In this document: in pieces, positions 16,816 through 25,905 of the stretch
Layout of the letters: every line of letters begins with the position of its first letter
Position numbering within the stretch: the first letter of the stretch is position 1
Assembly: GCF_017355955.1 (NCBI RefSeq)
Contig: NZ_JAFFID010000002.1
Coordinates: 806,001-870,000 of the forward strand
DNA length: 64,000 nt
Direction of reading: 5' to 3'
Source: Sabulibacter ruber
GTDB lineage: Bacteria; Bacteroidota; Bacteroidia; Cytophagales; Hymenobacteraceae
Notes under the pieces: model-generated
Seen by the model: the letters and a program-made list of their open reading frames with translations, nothing else
What the model was told of the DNA's origin: nothing
Database searches by the model: none
Position numbers and translations under genes: made by a program

Positions 16816-16860
16816 GCGCATCAGGTTCTTCTGAGCTGAGGTACTTTCCTCTTATACAAA

Positions 16861-16926
16861 GACCTGGTTTCTTGTTTTAAGGCTGCTTTTCCAGAAGCAG
16901 CCCTGAAACAAGAAGTCAGGTCTTTT
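16861..16926 (+). terminator. Long hairpin terminator built around a dispersed palindrome
   Basis: GACCTGGTTTCTTG (16861-16874) pairs with CAAGAAGTCAGGTC (16909-16922), enclosing the whole GGCTG palindrome as the upper stem; TTTT follows at 16923-16926. Total stem is about 26 bp with two or three mismatches. Confidence 0.8.
16874..16909. repeat. Dispersed GGCTG palindrome, copy 8
   Basis: GTTTTAAGGCTGCTTTTCC then AGAAGCAGCCCTGAAAC; here it forms the upper half of a terminator stem. Confidence 0.8.
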
Positions 16927-17138
16927 GCTTTTGATATATAGTAAATGTGCAATGTAATGTGGCGGGTTGTTTAGGGTGCGTCTTCTTAGTTAGGTGAATA
17001 GATTTGGGTTAAAATAGCTAGGATACAGGCTTTTAATTCTGGGTTATTTGATTAAATTTAGCAACATCAGTCTGCGGAAGAACGCGCCGTCTTCCCGGTT
17101 CAGTATAATTTCTTTCACTTCACTAACCCAAACCAAGC

Positions 17139-20100
17139 ATGAAAAAAGCATTACTCCTTTTACTTATGCTGGTTTCTACGCTGCACATGGCCTTGGCCCA
17201 ACAGCGGGAAATCAGCGGAAGGGTAACCACCGCCGACGACGGGAGTGCCTTGCCCGGCGTGAGTGTGGTTGTCAAGGGAACCACCGTTGGTACCTCTACA
17301 GATGCGAGCGGTAATTACCGGCTAAGCGTTGCACCCAATGCCTCGGTGCTGGTGTTCAGTTTCCTGGGCTACGAGACCCGAGAAGTGCCCTTAAGCGGCC
17401 AAACCACCGTGAACGTGACCTTGGCACCAGACAACCAGCAATTGCAGGAGGTTGTGGTAACAGCCTTTGGACGGGAGCAGGAGAAAAGAACCTTGGGCTA
17501 TTCTGTGCAGGAAGTAGGCGCTGAGCAGATTGAACAGACGCAGAACCCAAACATTGTCAATTCCCTTCAGGGACGGGTAGCCGGGGTGCAGGTAATAGGC
17601 ACGGGCGGTACTCCCGGGGCCGGTTCCCGAATTCAGATCAGGGGCATTAACTCTTTGAATCCCGGGGCCAACAACCAGCCGCTGTTTGTCATTGACGGTA
17701 TTCCCATCAGCAACGAAACCATTGCCGGAAACCAGTTGCCCAGCGCCGGTACGGTGGCCACCGCAGAAGCCGGCGGAAATGAGCAATCTTTCGCGTTTAC
17801 CAACCGGGCCGCTGACATCAACCCCGAGGATGTGGAAAGCATGACCGTGCTGAAAGGGGCAGCGGCCACCGCTTTGTACGGGCTTCGGGCCGCCAACGGC
17901 GCTATCATCATCACCACCAAGAAAGGAAAGGCCGGGGCCACCACCGTTAGTTTCAGCTCCAATTACGGAATTGACAACGTAAACAAAACCCCCGAGTACC
18001 AGACCAAATACCGGGAAGGCTTGGGAGGCAGGCTTCGGTACACCTCCACGGGCGCGCCAAACCGCTTCCAGACGTTCGGGCCGCCCATCACCGATGATCC
18101 TTTCTATGATAACTTCAAGAACTTCTTCCAGACCGGCACCCGCTTTGACAACAACCTGAGCATTTCGGGCGGTAACGAGAAAGCCACGTTTTACACCTCT
18201 CTTTCCCATTTTAACCAGGAAGGAATTGTGCCTAACTCAGACTGGGACCGCACCACGGTGAAACTGGGCGGTATGATTACGGTATCTCCCAAGTTCAGCG
18301 TGAACGGAACCGTGACGTACAGCCAGTCTGGCGGAAACAAAGCCGCCTCCGGCGACAAAGGCATCATGTCGGCGCTGACCTATCATACCACCACTTTTGA
18401 TGTGAATGACTACATCAACCCAGACGGCACCATGAAAGTGTACTCACCGGGCGTGATTGACAACCCGCGCTATCTGGCCGAGCACAGCACGCTGGAAGAT
18501 GACGTGAACCGGGTTATTGGGAACATTGGGCTCAACTATGATTTTACGCCCTGGCTGCGGTTCAGCTACCGCATTGGGGCCGATATATACAGCGATAGCC
18601 GTCAGCGGTTGGTGCCGGGGCCCATCTTCCAGGGAGCGCCCACGCTGGATATTGCTGCCGGAACGGGCGGTTTCCTGATAGAGGAGCGCGTGAATTACCG
18701 GGAAATCACTTCCAACGCGTTCTTAACCGCAGAACATCAGTTCACCGATGACCTGCATGCCTCCATTATGTTGGGGAACAGTGTGGAAAACCAGTACTCA
18801 GACATCCTGAATACTCGCGGAGAACGTTTCACCGTGCCTTTGTTTTACCACCTGTCTAACACGGCCAACATTTTCACCACCAACGGCATCAGCGAACGGC
18901 GCCTGATCGGGGCTTTCTTTGACGCCAAGGTAGACTACAAAAACATGCTCTTCCTGAACGTGACCGGCCGTAACGACTGGACGTCTACCTTGCCCAAGGA
19001 AAACCGTTCTTTCTTCTACCCATCGGTGAGTGCCGGCTTTGTGTTCTCAGAACTGTTAGGCCTGGCCGATAACCGGTTCATGAATTTCGGGAAGATCAGG
19101 GCTTCCTGGGCCGAGGTGGGGAAAGACACCCAGCCTTACCGGGTAGGTACCTATTTTGGTTCGGCCGTTGGTTTCCCCTTCGGGAACCGCAACGGCTTTG
19201 TGGTGAGCACCACGCAGGGTGATCCGCAACTGAAACCAGAGAGAACCCGCTCTATTGAGTTTGGCGCAGAGCTGCAGTTCTTCCAGAACCGGTTGTCTAT
19301 TGACGCTACGTACTACAGGTCCAACAGCTTTGACCAGATTCTGGCCATTCCAACCAGCGTTACCTCCGGCATCACCAACTACACCAGCAATGCCGGTGAA
19401 ATCCAGAACAAAGGAATAGAATTACTGGTCTCTGGCACACCGCTCAGGATCAATGACTTCCGGTGGGATGTGATAGTGAACTGGTCCCGTAACCGCAGTG
19501 AGGTACTATCAATCCATCCGGCGGTAAGTGAAATCACTTTCCAGGATGACCGAATTGTGAACCGCCTGGTGGTGGGTGGCTCGGCCGGTGATTTGTACGG
19601 ACGCGTGTTCCAGCGTGATGACCAGGGCCGGTTGATCATCGGGACCAACGGGTTGCCCACTCTGAGTCCGGCCGCGCCGCTGGTGAAGGTGGGCAATGCC
19701 CTTCCAGACTGGCAGGGAGGCATCACCAACACCATCATCTGGAAAGGCCTGAGCTTAACCGCTTTGATTGATGTACGGCAGGGCGGCGACGTTTACGACG
19801 TAAGTTTGCGAAACCGCATCAGAAACGGGATTGACATCAGAACCGAGAACCGGTACCAGCAACTCATTTTCAATGGCGTGAACGCCAACGGAGAACCCAA
19901 TACCATTCCGGTGGTGCTGGATGAGAACTTCTACCGCAACAGCGGCAGCTACAATGATGCCGCCGATATTCTGTTGCAGGATGCCTCCTGGGTGCGCCTG
20001 AGAAACGCCCAGCTGGCCTACACGCTGCCGGCCAGCCTCATCGGGAGAACCCCGTTCAAGAGCGTACGGGTGAGCATTACCGGTAATAACTTGTTCCTGA

Positions 20101-20228
20101 TTACTCCTTTTGAAGGCTTTGACCCCGAAACTCCTACCTACGGTTCTGGCAGTAATTCTCTGGGATACACCGGATACGGCATTCCGGCGGTCAGAAGCTA
20201 CACTTTTGGATTGAACGTTACGCTATAA
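17139..20228 (+). CDS. SusC/RagA-family TonB-linked outer-membrane transporter (first locus)
   Basis: 1029 residues: signal peptide (1-20, ending HMALAQ), a carboxypeptidase-D-like regulatory domain (22-100, REISGRVTTADDGSALPGVS), the TonB-box region, a plug domain (about 115-230, with RIQIRGINSLN, PLFVIDGIPI and VLKGAAATALYG) and a 22-strand barrel to the C terminus. There is no N-terminal STN domain, so it is a transporter rather than a sigma/anti-sigma transducer. It forms a lidded importer with the SusD protein 1 base downstream. No glycosidase, protease or sulfatase accompanies it, so the substrate is unknown. GC content by eye is clearly higher than in the second SusC. Confidence 0.96.
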   Translation: MKKALLLLLMLVSTLHMALAQQREISGRVTTADDGSALPGVSVVVKGTTVGTSTDASGNYRLSVAPNASVLVFSFLGYETREVPLSGQTTVNVTLAPDNQQLQEVVVTAFGREQEKRTLGYSVQEVGAEQIEQTQNPNIVNSLQGRVAGVQVIGTGGTPGAGSRIQIRGINSLNPGANNQPLFVIDGIPISNETIAGNQLPSAGTVATAEAGGNEQSFAFTNRAADINPEDVESMTVLKGAAATALYGLRAANGAIIITTKKGKAGATTVSFSSNYGIDNVNKTPEYQTKYREGLGGRLRYTSTGAPNRFQTFGPPITDDPFYDNFKNFFQTGTRFDNNLSISGGNEKATFYTSLSHFNQEGIVPNSDWDRTTVKLGGMITVSPKFSVNGTVTYSQSGGNKAASGDKGIMSALTYHTTTFDVNDYINPDGTMKVYSPGVIDNPRYLAEHSTLEDDVNRVIGNIGLNYDFTPWLRFSYRIGADIYSDSRQRLVPGPIFQGAPTLDIAAGTGGFLIEERVNYREITSNAFLTAEHQFTDDLHASIMLGNSVENQYSDILNTRGERFTVPLFYHLSNTANIFTTNGISERRLIGAFFDAKVDYKNMLFLNVTGRNDWTSTLPKENRSFFYPSVSAGFVFSELLGLADNRFMNFGKIRASWAEVGKDTQPYRVGTYFGSAVGFPFGNRNGFVVSTTQGDPQLKPERTRSIEFGAELQFFQNRLSIDATYYRSNSFDQILAIPTSVTSGITNYTSNAGEIQNKGIELLVSGTPLRINDFRWDVIVNWSRNRSEVLSIHPAVSEITFQDDRIVNRLVVGGSAGDLYGRVFQRDDQGRLIIGTNGLPTLSPAAPLVKVGNALPDWQGGITNTIIWKGLSLTALIDVRQGGDVYDVSLRNRIRNGIDIRTENRYQQLIFNGVNANGEPNTIPVVLDENFYRNSGSYNDAADILLQDASWVRLRNAQLAYTLPASLIGRTPFKSVRVSITGNNLFLITPFEGFDPETPTYGSGSNSLGYTGYGIPAVRSYTFGLNVTL

Positions 20229-20229
20229 C

Positions 20230-21702
20230 ATGAATTTTCCTATGCTACAATTCCATAAACGATATATCATTCTGGGATGTCTGGCGCTGTTCATGGCTGC
20301 CGGTTGTGACTCTTACCTGGATGTCAACGATGATCCTACCCGGGCCTCTACCGTAAGCTCAGATGCCCTGCTTACTCCCATTGAGGTATCCACCGCCGAT
20401 GCCCATTTTGACCTGGGGCAGTACACCAGCCTGTTTGCGCAGCAGCTGGCGGCGTACACCTCGGGGCCGCAGCAGTTTGACCGGCACATTGATGCCCGCA
20501 TCAACACGGCCTGGAACAACATTTACCTCCGGAACCTGTACAATGCCAATATCCTGGTCAGACAGGCCACTGCCGAAGGCTCCACGCATTACGTGGGCAT
20601 AGGAAAGGTGCTGCAGGCGCTGAATCTGGGTTTGCTGACCGATACCTGGGGTGCCGTGCCGTTCTCGCAGGCTTTTCAGGGGCCGGCAGAATTAACGCCG
20701 CCCTATGATGAACAGGAACAGGTGTATACTACTATCCAGCAATTGTTGGATGAAGCCATAACAGCCCTGCAAAGTCCTACCTCCCTGGTGAAGCCCGGTG
20801 CCGATGACGTGATTTACGGCGGAAATCTTGCTTTGTGGATTAAGGCAGCCAATGCCTTGAAAGCCCGGTACACCATCCACTTGCTGGAAAGGGAGGGAGT
20901 AGACGCCGCCAATGCCGCGCTGGGGTTTGTAGCGAAGTCGTTCACCAGCAATACCGAGGACATGCAGGTGGTATACAATGACCGGAACCTGAATCCCTGG
21001 AACCGCGGCATTGCTATTGGTACCACCACCGGTAACTTTATTGTGGCTCCCTCCCAGACCTTAATTAACCTCATGAACGGGAACGTTTACGCCGGCCTGA
21101 CGGACCCTCGGTTGCCTCTCATGGCCGACAAGGGGACTAGTGCCGGTAACTACGCCGGGTATAGGAACGGCTTAGGCTCCGGCGGAAATACCAACCTTAC
21201 CGCCAATACTTTCTACGCCAAACCAGCCGCCCCGGTGATGATGGTAACCTACAGTGAAATGAAGTTCATTGAGGCCGAAGCCCGCTTTGTAGCCAATGGG
21301 GGAACCAGTACTACAGTAGGCAGCACAGAGGAGGCGTATCAGGCTTACCTGGCGGGAATCAGAGCGCATATGGAGAAGTTAGGGGTGCCCGCTGCAGATA
21401 TCAATGCTTACCTAACTAACCCGCTGGTAGGGGTAGGGGCGGCTAACCTCACGTTGGAGCTGATCATGAAGGAAAAGCTCATCGCGCTGTACCTGAACCC
21501 CGAAGCCTGGGTTGATGTGCGCCGGTATGATTACTCATCAGAGATTTACCCTGGCATGGAATTGCCCGCCGAGCACAACCCAGCCTTAAATGGTCAATTC
21601 ATCCGGAGGGTGTTCTACCCAGAAGCCGAGGCTGCCCGCAACGCCGATGAAGTAGCAAGGGTAACCAAAGGCTTAGCTGAGAAAATGTGGTGGGATTTAT
21701 AA
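20230..21702 (+). CDS. SusD/RagB-family nutrient-binding lipoprotein (first locus)
   Basis: 490 residues with a lipoprotein signal (AAGC, C26), then YLDVNDDPTRAS, typical of the SusD-like_2 subfamily. The TPR-like helical core is indicated by KVLQALNLGLLTDTWGAVPF and NALKARYTIHLLE, and the C-terminal part has WVDVRRYDYSSEIYPG and a final KGLAEKMWWDL. It forms the hinged lid over the SusC barrel and captures substrate at the surface. The start at 20230 is 1 base after the SusC stop; a second ATG at 20242 is equally possible. Cotranscribed with SusC and the small lipoprotein downstream. Confidence 0.94.
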   Translation: MNFPMLQFHKRYIILGCLALFMAAGCDSYLDVNDDPTRASTVSSDALLTPIEVSTADAHFDLGQYTSLFAQQLAAYTSGPQQFDRHIDARINTAWNNIYLRNLYNANILVRQATAEGSTHYVGIGKVLQALNLGLLTDTWGAVPFSQAFQGPAELTPPYDEQEQVYTTIQQLLDEAITALQSPTSLVKPGADDVIYGGNLALWIKAANALKARYTIHLLEREGVDAANAALGFVAKSFTSNTEDMQVVYNDRNLNPWNRGIAIGTTTGNFIVAPSQTLINLMNGNVYAGLTDPRLPLMADKGTSAGNYAGYRNGLGSGGNTNLTANTFYAKPAAPVMMVTYSEMKFIEAEARFVANGGTSTTVGSTEEAYQAYLAGIRAHMEKLGVPAADINAYLTNPLVGVGAANLTLELIMKEKLIALYLNPEAWVDVRRYDYSSEIYPGMELPAEHNPALNGQFIRRVFYPEAEAARNADEVARVTKGLAEKMWWDL

Positions 21703-21721
21703 TCTAACAAACAGAAATCAA

Positions 21722-22201
21722 ATGAGAAAAATAGCATTCTACGCCCTGCTTCTGGCCTTTGGTAGTTTCTTCCTTACGGCCTGCTATGATGAACCAGATT
21801 TCATCAAAGACAACACTACGCCCACCGGGGTGGGTAGCGCGCCGGTGAGCGCCAATGAGCTGCGGGACCTGAACACCAACGCCGCCATCTCTACCTCTAA
21901 TAACGCAACCACCACGAAATACACAGCCGGTACAGAAATACGCTATGAATTGCAGTTCTTTTCTGAATCTCCGGTGAAAGAAATTAACGTGTACGAAACA
22001 GTGGGCACCGGTCAGCGGACCAAAGTAAGGACCTATCCTTACCAACCGGCCTTCTCCAAAACAGACCGCACCGATACATTGATTGTGTCCTATACCGTTC
22101 CGCAGGCACCCGTGGATACCAATGTTAAAATTGAAACCGAGGTCCTGAACCAGAACAACCTGAACGTGATCCGGACCCTATGGATCAGATTAAAGCAGTA
22201 G
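21722..22201 (+). CDS. Small lipoprotein associated with the first SusC/SusD pair
   Basis: 159 residues with a clear lipobox (FFLTAC, C21). The mature protein is polar with alternating beta-strand patterns (TKYTAGTEIRYELQFFSE, DTLIVSYTVPQAPV), suggesting one beta-sandwich domain. I do not recognise a family. It lies 19 bases after SusD and before a strong terminator, so it is the third gene of the operon. Such accessory lipoproteins often bind substrate beside SusCD; that role is an inference from position only. Confidence 0.8.
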   Translation: MRKIAFYALLLAFGSFFLTACYDEPDFIKDNTTPTGVGSAPVSANELRDLNTNAAISTSNNATTTKYTAGTEIRYELQFFSESPVKEINVYETVGTGQRTKVRTYPYQPAFSKTDRTDTLIVSYTVPQAPVDTNVKIETEVLNQNNLNVIRTLWIRLKQ

Positions 22202-22219
22202 CAGTATTTTAAAATATTC

Positions 22220-22258
22220 AAAAGAAAAGCCTCCAGAAATTCTGGAGGCTTTTCTTTT
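22220..22258. terminator. Perfect 19-bp terminator after the first SusC/SusD operon
   Basis: AAAAGAAAAGCCTCCAGAA (22220-22238), one central base, then its exact complement to 22258. Confidence 0.9.
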
Positions 22259-22283
22259 GGTATAAGCTCCTGGTGTATACTAT

Positions 22284-22319
22284 GTTTTGGACTTGATTTT
22301 CAGGAAAGAAGCTTAAAAC
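22284..22319. repeat. Dispersed GGCTG palindrome, copy 9
   Basis: GTTTTGGACTTGATTTTCAG then GAAAGAAGCTTAAAAC; moderately diverged. Confidence 0.6.
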
Positions 22320-22693
22320 AGAATTGAGGTAGTATACGCATGGTTTGGGTAGTTTTTATACTCCTGGCAATGCGCAGATGCTTCTGATCTGATGCTTGTC
22401 TAAAGATTTAACTAACGTTTTTTACCTGATCCAGAAAGTAGGGTATGAAGGCACCATTTTTCGATGTGCAGCTTTCCTCTTCTTCTAAGATAGACTTACA
22501 GATGTTGCAGTTTTGATAATAATTAGCATAAGTTTTTAATGATATTTTATGTATTAACAAATGATTAAAATAAGATTAAATTTTTTTAGAAGGTGTGTAG
22601 GAGATAAATGATTTTATCAATATACTTCAAAATGAATATTTATTGCCTTTCCCAAACAAACAACAAATCCTCCTAACAAACCTTTAAAAACGC

Positions 22694-25600
22694 ATGAAAA
22701 AAACAGTACTCCTTTTACTCATGCTAATTTCTGCCTGGAGCATGGCCTATGCTCAACAGCGAGAAATCAGCGGTAAAATCACTTCCTCAGATGACGGAAG
22801 CGGACTGCCGGGCGTAAGCGTGGTAGTCAAAGGCTCCACCACCGGTACTTCCACCGACGCTGACGGAAACTTCAAATTACGCGTACCCGATGAAGCCGCT
22901 GTTCTGGTACTTAGCTACCTGGGCTATGTGACCAGAGAAGTACCGGTGGCCGGGCAAAGCTCATTCAATCTGACCTTGTCGCCAGATAACCAGCAACTGA
23001 ATGAAGTAGTGGTTACTGCTTTGGGCATTGAGCGCAGCGAGCGCTCTTTAGGGTATTCCACGCAGGAAGTGAAAGGAGAGGACCTCACCTTCACAAAACA
23101 GCAGAACGTGCTAGGCGCACTAGCTGGTAAAGTAGCTGGGGTACAGGTGACGGGTTCATCTGGGGCAAGCATGGGTGGTACTCAGAAAATTAAGATCCGT
23201 GGGGTAAACTCTATCACCGGTGGAGGCGAGCCGCTGATTGTGATAGATGGAACTCCAATTTCTAACTCCAACTTTGCCGGCAGCGACAGAGCAGACTACG
23301 GGAACTTGGGCCAAGACATCAACCCAGAAGATATAGAGTCTGTGAACGTTCTGAAAGGCCCAACTGCTTCTGCTCTTTACGGCATGCGCGGTCAATATGG
23401 TGTTATCATGATTACTACCAAAAAAGGTGCAAAAGGTGCTAAGAAGGTATCTGTACAGTTGAATTCTGCTTTCAGTATGGAGAAAGCAGGCAATTTTATG
23501 CCGATGCAGAATCTATACGGTGGTGGTTCCAGCCAGACCTGGCGCACACTTCCTAATGGTCAGAAATATGTAGATATGAGCATTGATGAAAGCTGGGGAC
23601 CTAGAATGGATGGTACGTTAGTGCGCCAGGTGTTCAGTTTTTATCCGCAGGATCCAGAATACGGCCAGTTAACTCCGTTTGTAGCGCATCCAGATAACAT
23701 TGAAGATTTCTACGAGACAGGTACTAATCTGAATAACGGAATCTCTGTCTCTGGCGGAAATGAAAACTCAACATTCCGCTTAAGTTTTAATGATACCAGA
23801 ATTACAGGGGTAGAGCCTAATACTTGGTTAGACAGAAACAACCTTGGGCTGAGCGCTTCACTTGATTTAAACAAAAAGCTGAGTTTGTCTACCAATATTA
23901 ACTACGCCAGAAACAAAGCGCAGCGTCCTTCCCAAGGATCAGAGTGGGGAGCAAGATACCTGGTGCAGTGGTTCCAGCGAAATGTAGACATGAGCCGTCT
24001 TGAGAACTACAGATATCCAGATGGATCAATTCTGAACTGGAATTTAAGTCGGCCTAATGCTACAACCGGCGAGATCACCAACTTCACAGGGCTGTATTGG
24101 GATAACCCGTATTTTGATGCGTATGAAAATCTAAGTAATGATAGAAGAGATAGGTTCTTTGGAGATGTAGGGTTAACCTACCAGGTATTGCCAGATCTGA
24201 AGTTGAGCGGATTTGTTCGCTCAGACATGTACACCCAACAGATTGAGACCAGAATTGCCTTTGGAGGAAGAAGAGTTCCGGCTTACACAAATGGGAAGTA
24301 TCAAGGTAGAGAAATGAACTATGAGTTTCTGGCGCAGTATTCCAAAGAGTTTGGAGATTTCTCTTTAGAGGCGAACTTAGGTGCCAACTTATTTGACCGA
24401 AGATACACAGACGTGGTTGGAGCTACTGCTGGTGGATTATCTAGCCCAGGATTTTATAATCTGGCTGCGTCAAGAGACAGACCAGTTGTTTCCTCTAATT
24501 TAACCAGAAAGAAAATTGCCAGTGGCTATGGAATGGTGTCCTTAGGATATAAAGACACGTATTTTTTAGATGCGTCTTTAAGAAGAGACCATTCTTCCAC
24601 TTTGCCAGACCCTTACTGGTTCCCTTCTGTTTCAGGCTCCTTTGTGTTTAGCGAACTATTGAAATGGAAGCCTTTGTCTTTAGGTAAATTAAGAGCAAGC
24701 TATGCCCAAGCCGGCAGCGATGTAGCCACCTATGCCACTTCTTTTAACTATGGGGTAGGCGGAGTATACAATGGGATTAATACATTATTCATAAGAGACA
24801 ACCTGGTTAATCCAGAGTTAGAGCCAGCATTTGCCAATTCTTACGAGGCTGGGGTTGATCTGAAATTCTTTAACGGTAGATTGGGGATAGACTTTACGTA
24901 TTACCTGCAAAGAAACAAAAGCCAGGTGCTTTCTTTTGACATATCCGGGGCAAGCGGTTACGGTTCAACCGATATCAATGCCGGGCTTATTGAAAACAAA
25001 GGAATTGAACTCTCTCTTACCGGTACTCCTATTCAGACAAGCAAATTCTCCTGGGATGCCATTTTCAACCTGAACAGAAATGAGAGTATGGTGAAGGAGC
25101 TGACGCCAGGCTCAAATGTGTACATCTACGATCAAAGCACTTACTCAGGCGTTACCGCATACCTGAACTCTTACGTTGGTCAGCCCTTCGGAAGCCTGAT
25201 AGGAAAGGCCTATAGGAGAGATGAAGCCACCGGTAAAATCCTGCTAGATAAAGCCAACTTGCCAACCTTCACAGAAGCCAACCATAATTTTGGGAGTGTT
25301 CTTCCTGATTTCACGGGTGGTTTCCAGAACACCTTCCGCTTTGGCAAGTTTGACCTAAGTGCTATGATAGATTACCAAATGGGCGGTCAATTCTTCAGCA
25401 GATCACGCATGCTGGCTGTGAAAACAGGTATGGCTCCTGAAACTGCTGCTTTGAATGACAATGGAAAGAACGTGCGTGATCCTCTTTCTGAGGGTGGTGG
25501 TGTAAAAGTAAGCGGAATCTATGCTCCAGGTACTGTGATTAATGGGCAAGATGTAAGCGGTCAGGAGTTCAATGGCTACGTAGACGCCAGAGCCTATTAC

Positions 25601-25894
25601 AGAACTACTCTGGGTACCCATGTGTATGAAGAATGGATCTATGACGCTTCTTACATCAAACTGAGAGAAATCCGCTTAGGATACACCATTGACAAAGCTT
25701 TGCTGAAGAGCCTGCCTATTCAGAACATAGGAATTGCATTCATCGCCCGCAACGTGGCGCAACTGTGGCAGAAGGCACCTAAAGGATTAGATCCGTCTGA
25801 ACTTTCCACCGGTGCACAGGCTATCAGCTGGTATGAGTCTGGGCAGTCAAATACAGTTCGCTCTTACGGAGTTAACTTAAACATCACTTTTTAA
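22694..25894 (+). CDS. SusC/RagA-family TonB-linked outer-membrane transporter (second locus)
   Basis: 1066 residues: signal peptide (1-20, ending MAYAQ), carboxypeptidase-D-like domain (22-100), plug (about 115-235, KIRGVNSITGGGEPLIVIDG, VLKGPTASALYGMRG) and barrel ending GVNLNITF with the terminal Phe usual for outer-membrane barrels. The first 125 residues are very close to those of the first SusC, but the plug and barrel differ, so the two import different ligands. By eye the gene has lower GC and more AT-ending codons than the first locus. SusD follows 11 bases later. No catabolic genes adjoin it. Confidence 0.96.
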   Translation: MKKTVLLLLMLISAWSMAYAQQREISGKITSSDDGSGLPGVSVVVKGSTTGTSTDADGNFKLRVPDEAAVLVLSYLGYVTREVPVAGQSSFNLTLSPDNQQLNEVVVTALGIERSERSLGYSTQEVKGEDLTFTKQQNVLGALAGKVAGVQVTGSSGASMGGTQKIKIRGVNSITGGGEPLIVIDGTPISNSNFAGSDRADYGNLGQDINPEDIESVNVLKGPTASALYGMRGQYGVIMITTKKGAKGAKKVSVQLNSAFSMEKAGNFMPMQNLYGGGSSQTWRTLPNGQKYVDMSIDESWGPRMDGTLVRQVFSFYPQDPEYGQLTPFVAHPDNIEDFYETGTNLNNGISVSGGNENSTFRLSFNDTRITGVEPNTWLDRNNLGLSASLDLNKKLSLSTNINYARNKAQRPSQGSEWGARYLVQWFQRNVDMSRLENYRYPDGSILNWNLSRPNATTGEITNFTGLYWDNPYFDAYENLSNDRRDRFFGDVGLTYQVLPDLKLSGFVRSDMYTQQIETRIAFGGRRVPAYTNGKYQGREMNYEFLAQYSKEFGDFSLEANLGANLFDRRYTDVVGATAGGLSSPGFYNLAASRDRPVVSSNLTRKKIASGYGMVSLGYKDTYFLDASLRRDHSSTLPDPYWFPSVSGSFVFSELLKWKPLSLGKLRASYAQAGSDVATYATSFNYGVGGVYNGINTLFIRDNLVNPELEPAFANSYEAGVDLKFFNGRLGIDFTYYLQRNKSQVLSFDISGASGYGSTDINAGLIENKGIELSLTGTPIQTSKFSWDAIFNLNRNESMVKELTPGSNVYIYDQSTYSGVTAYLNSYVGQPFGSLIGKAYRRDEATGKILLDKANLPTFTEANHNFGSVLPDFTGGFQNTFRFGKFDLSAMIDYQMGGQFFSRSRMLAVKTGMAPETAALNDNGKNVRDPLSEGGGVKVSGIYAPGTVINGQDVSGQEFNGYVDARAYYRTTLGTHVYEEWIYDASYIKLREIRLGYTIDKALLKSLPIQNIGIAFIARNVAQLWQKAPKGLDPSELSTGAQAISWYESGQSNTVRSYGVNLNITF

Positions 25895-25905
25895 GGCGTA
25901 GCATC

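Larger units (their letters stand above)
16816..17138. other. Leader region of the first SusC/SusD locus
   Basis: 323 bases between the unknown gene and SusC. A terminator hairpin fills 16861-16926. The rest becomes AT-rich and should hold the SusC promoter, but no convincing TAnnTTTG was found. No gene. Confidence 0.6.
22202..22693. other. AT-rich gap between the two SusC/SusD loci
   Basis: 492 bases without a gene: a terminator, one dispersed palindrome flanked by GTATAC on both sides (22275-22280 and 22332-22337), then about 250 bases of strongly AT-rich DNA leading to the second SusC start. A promoter is expected here but no unambiguous -33/-7 pair was found. Confidence 0.65.
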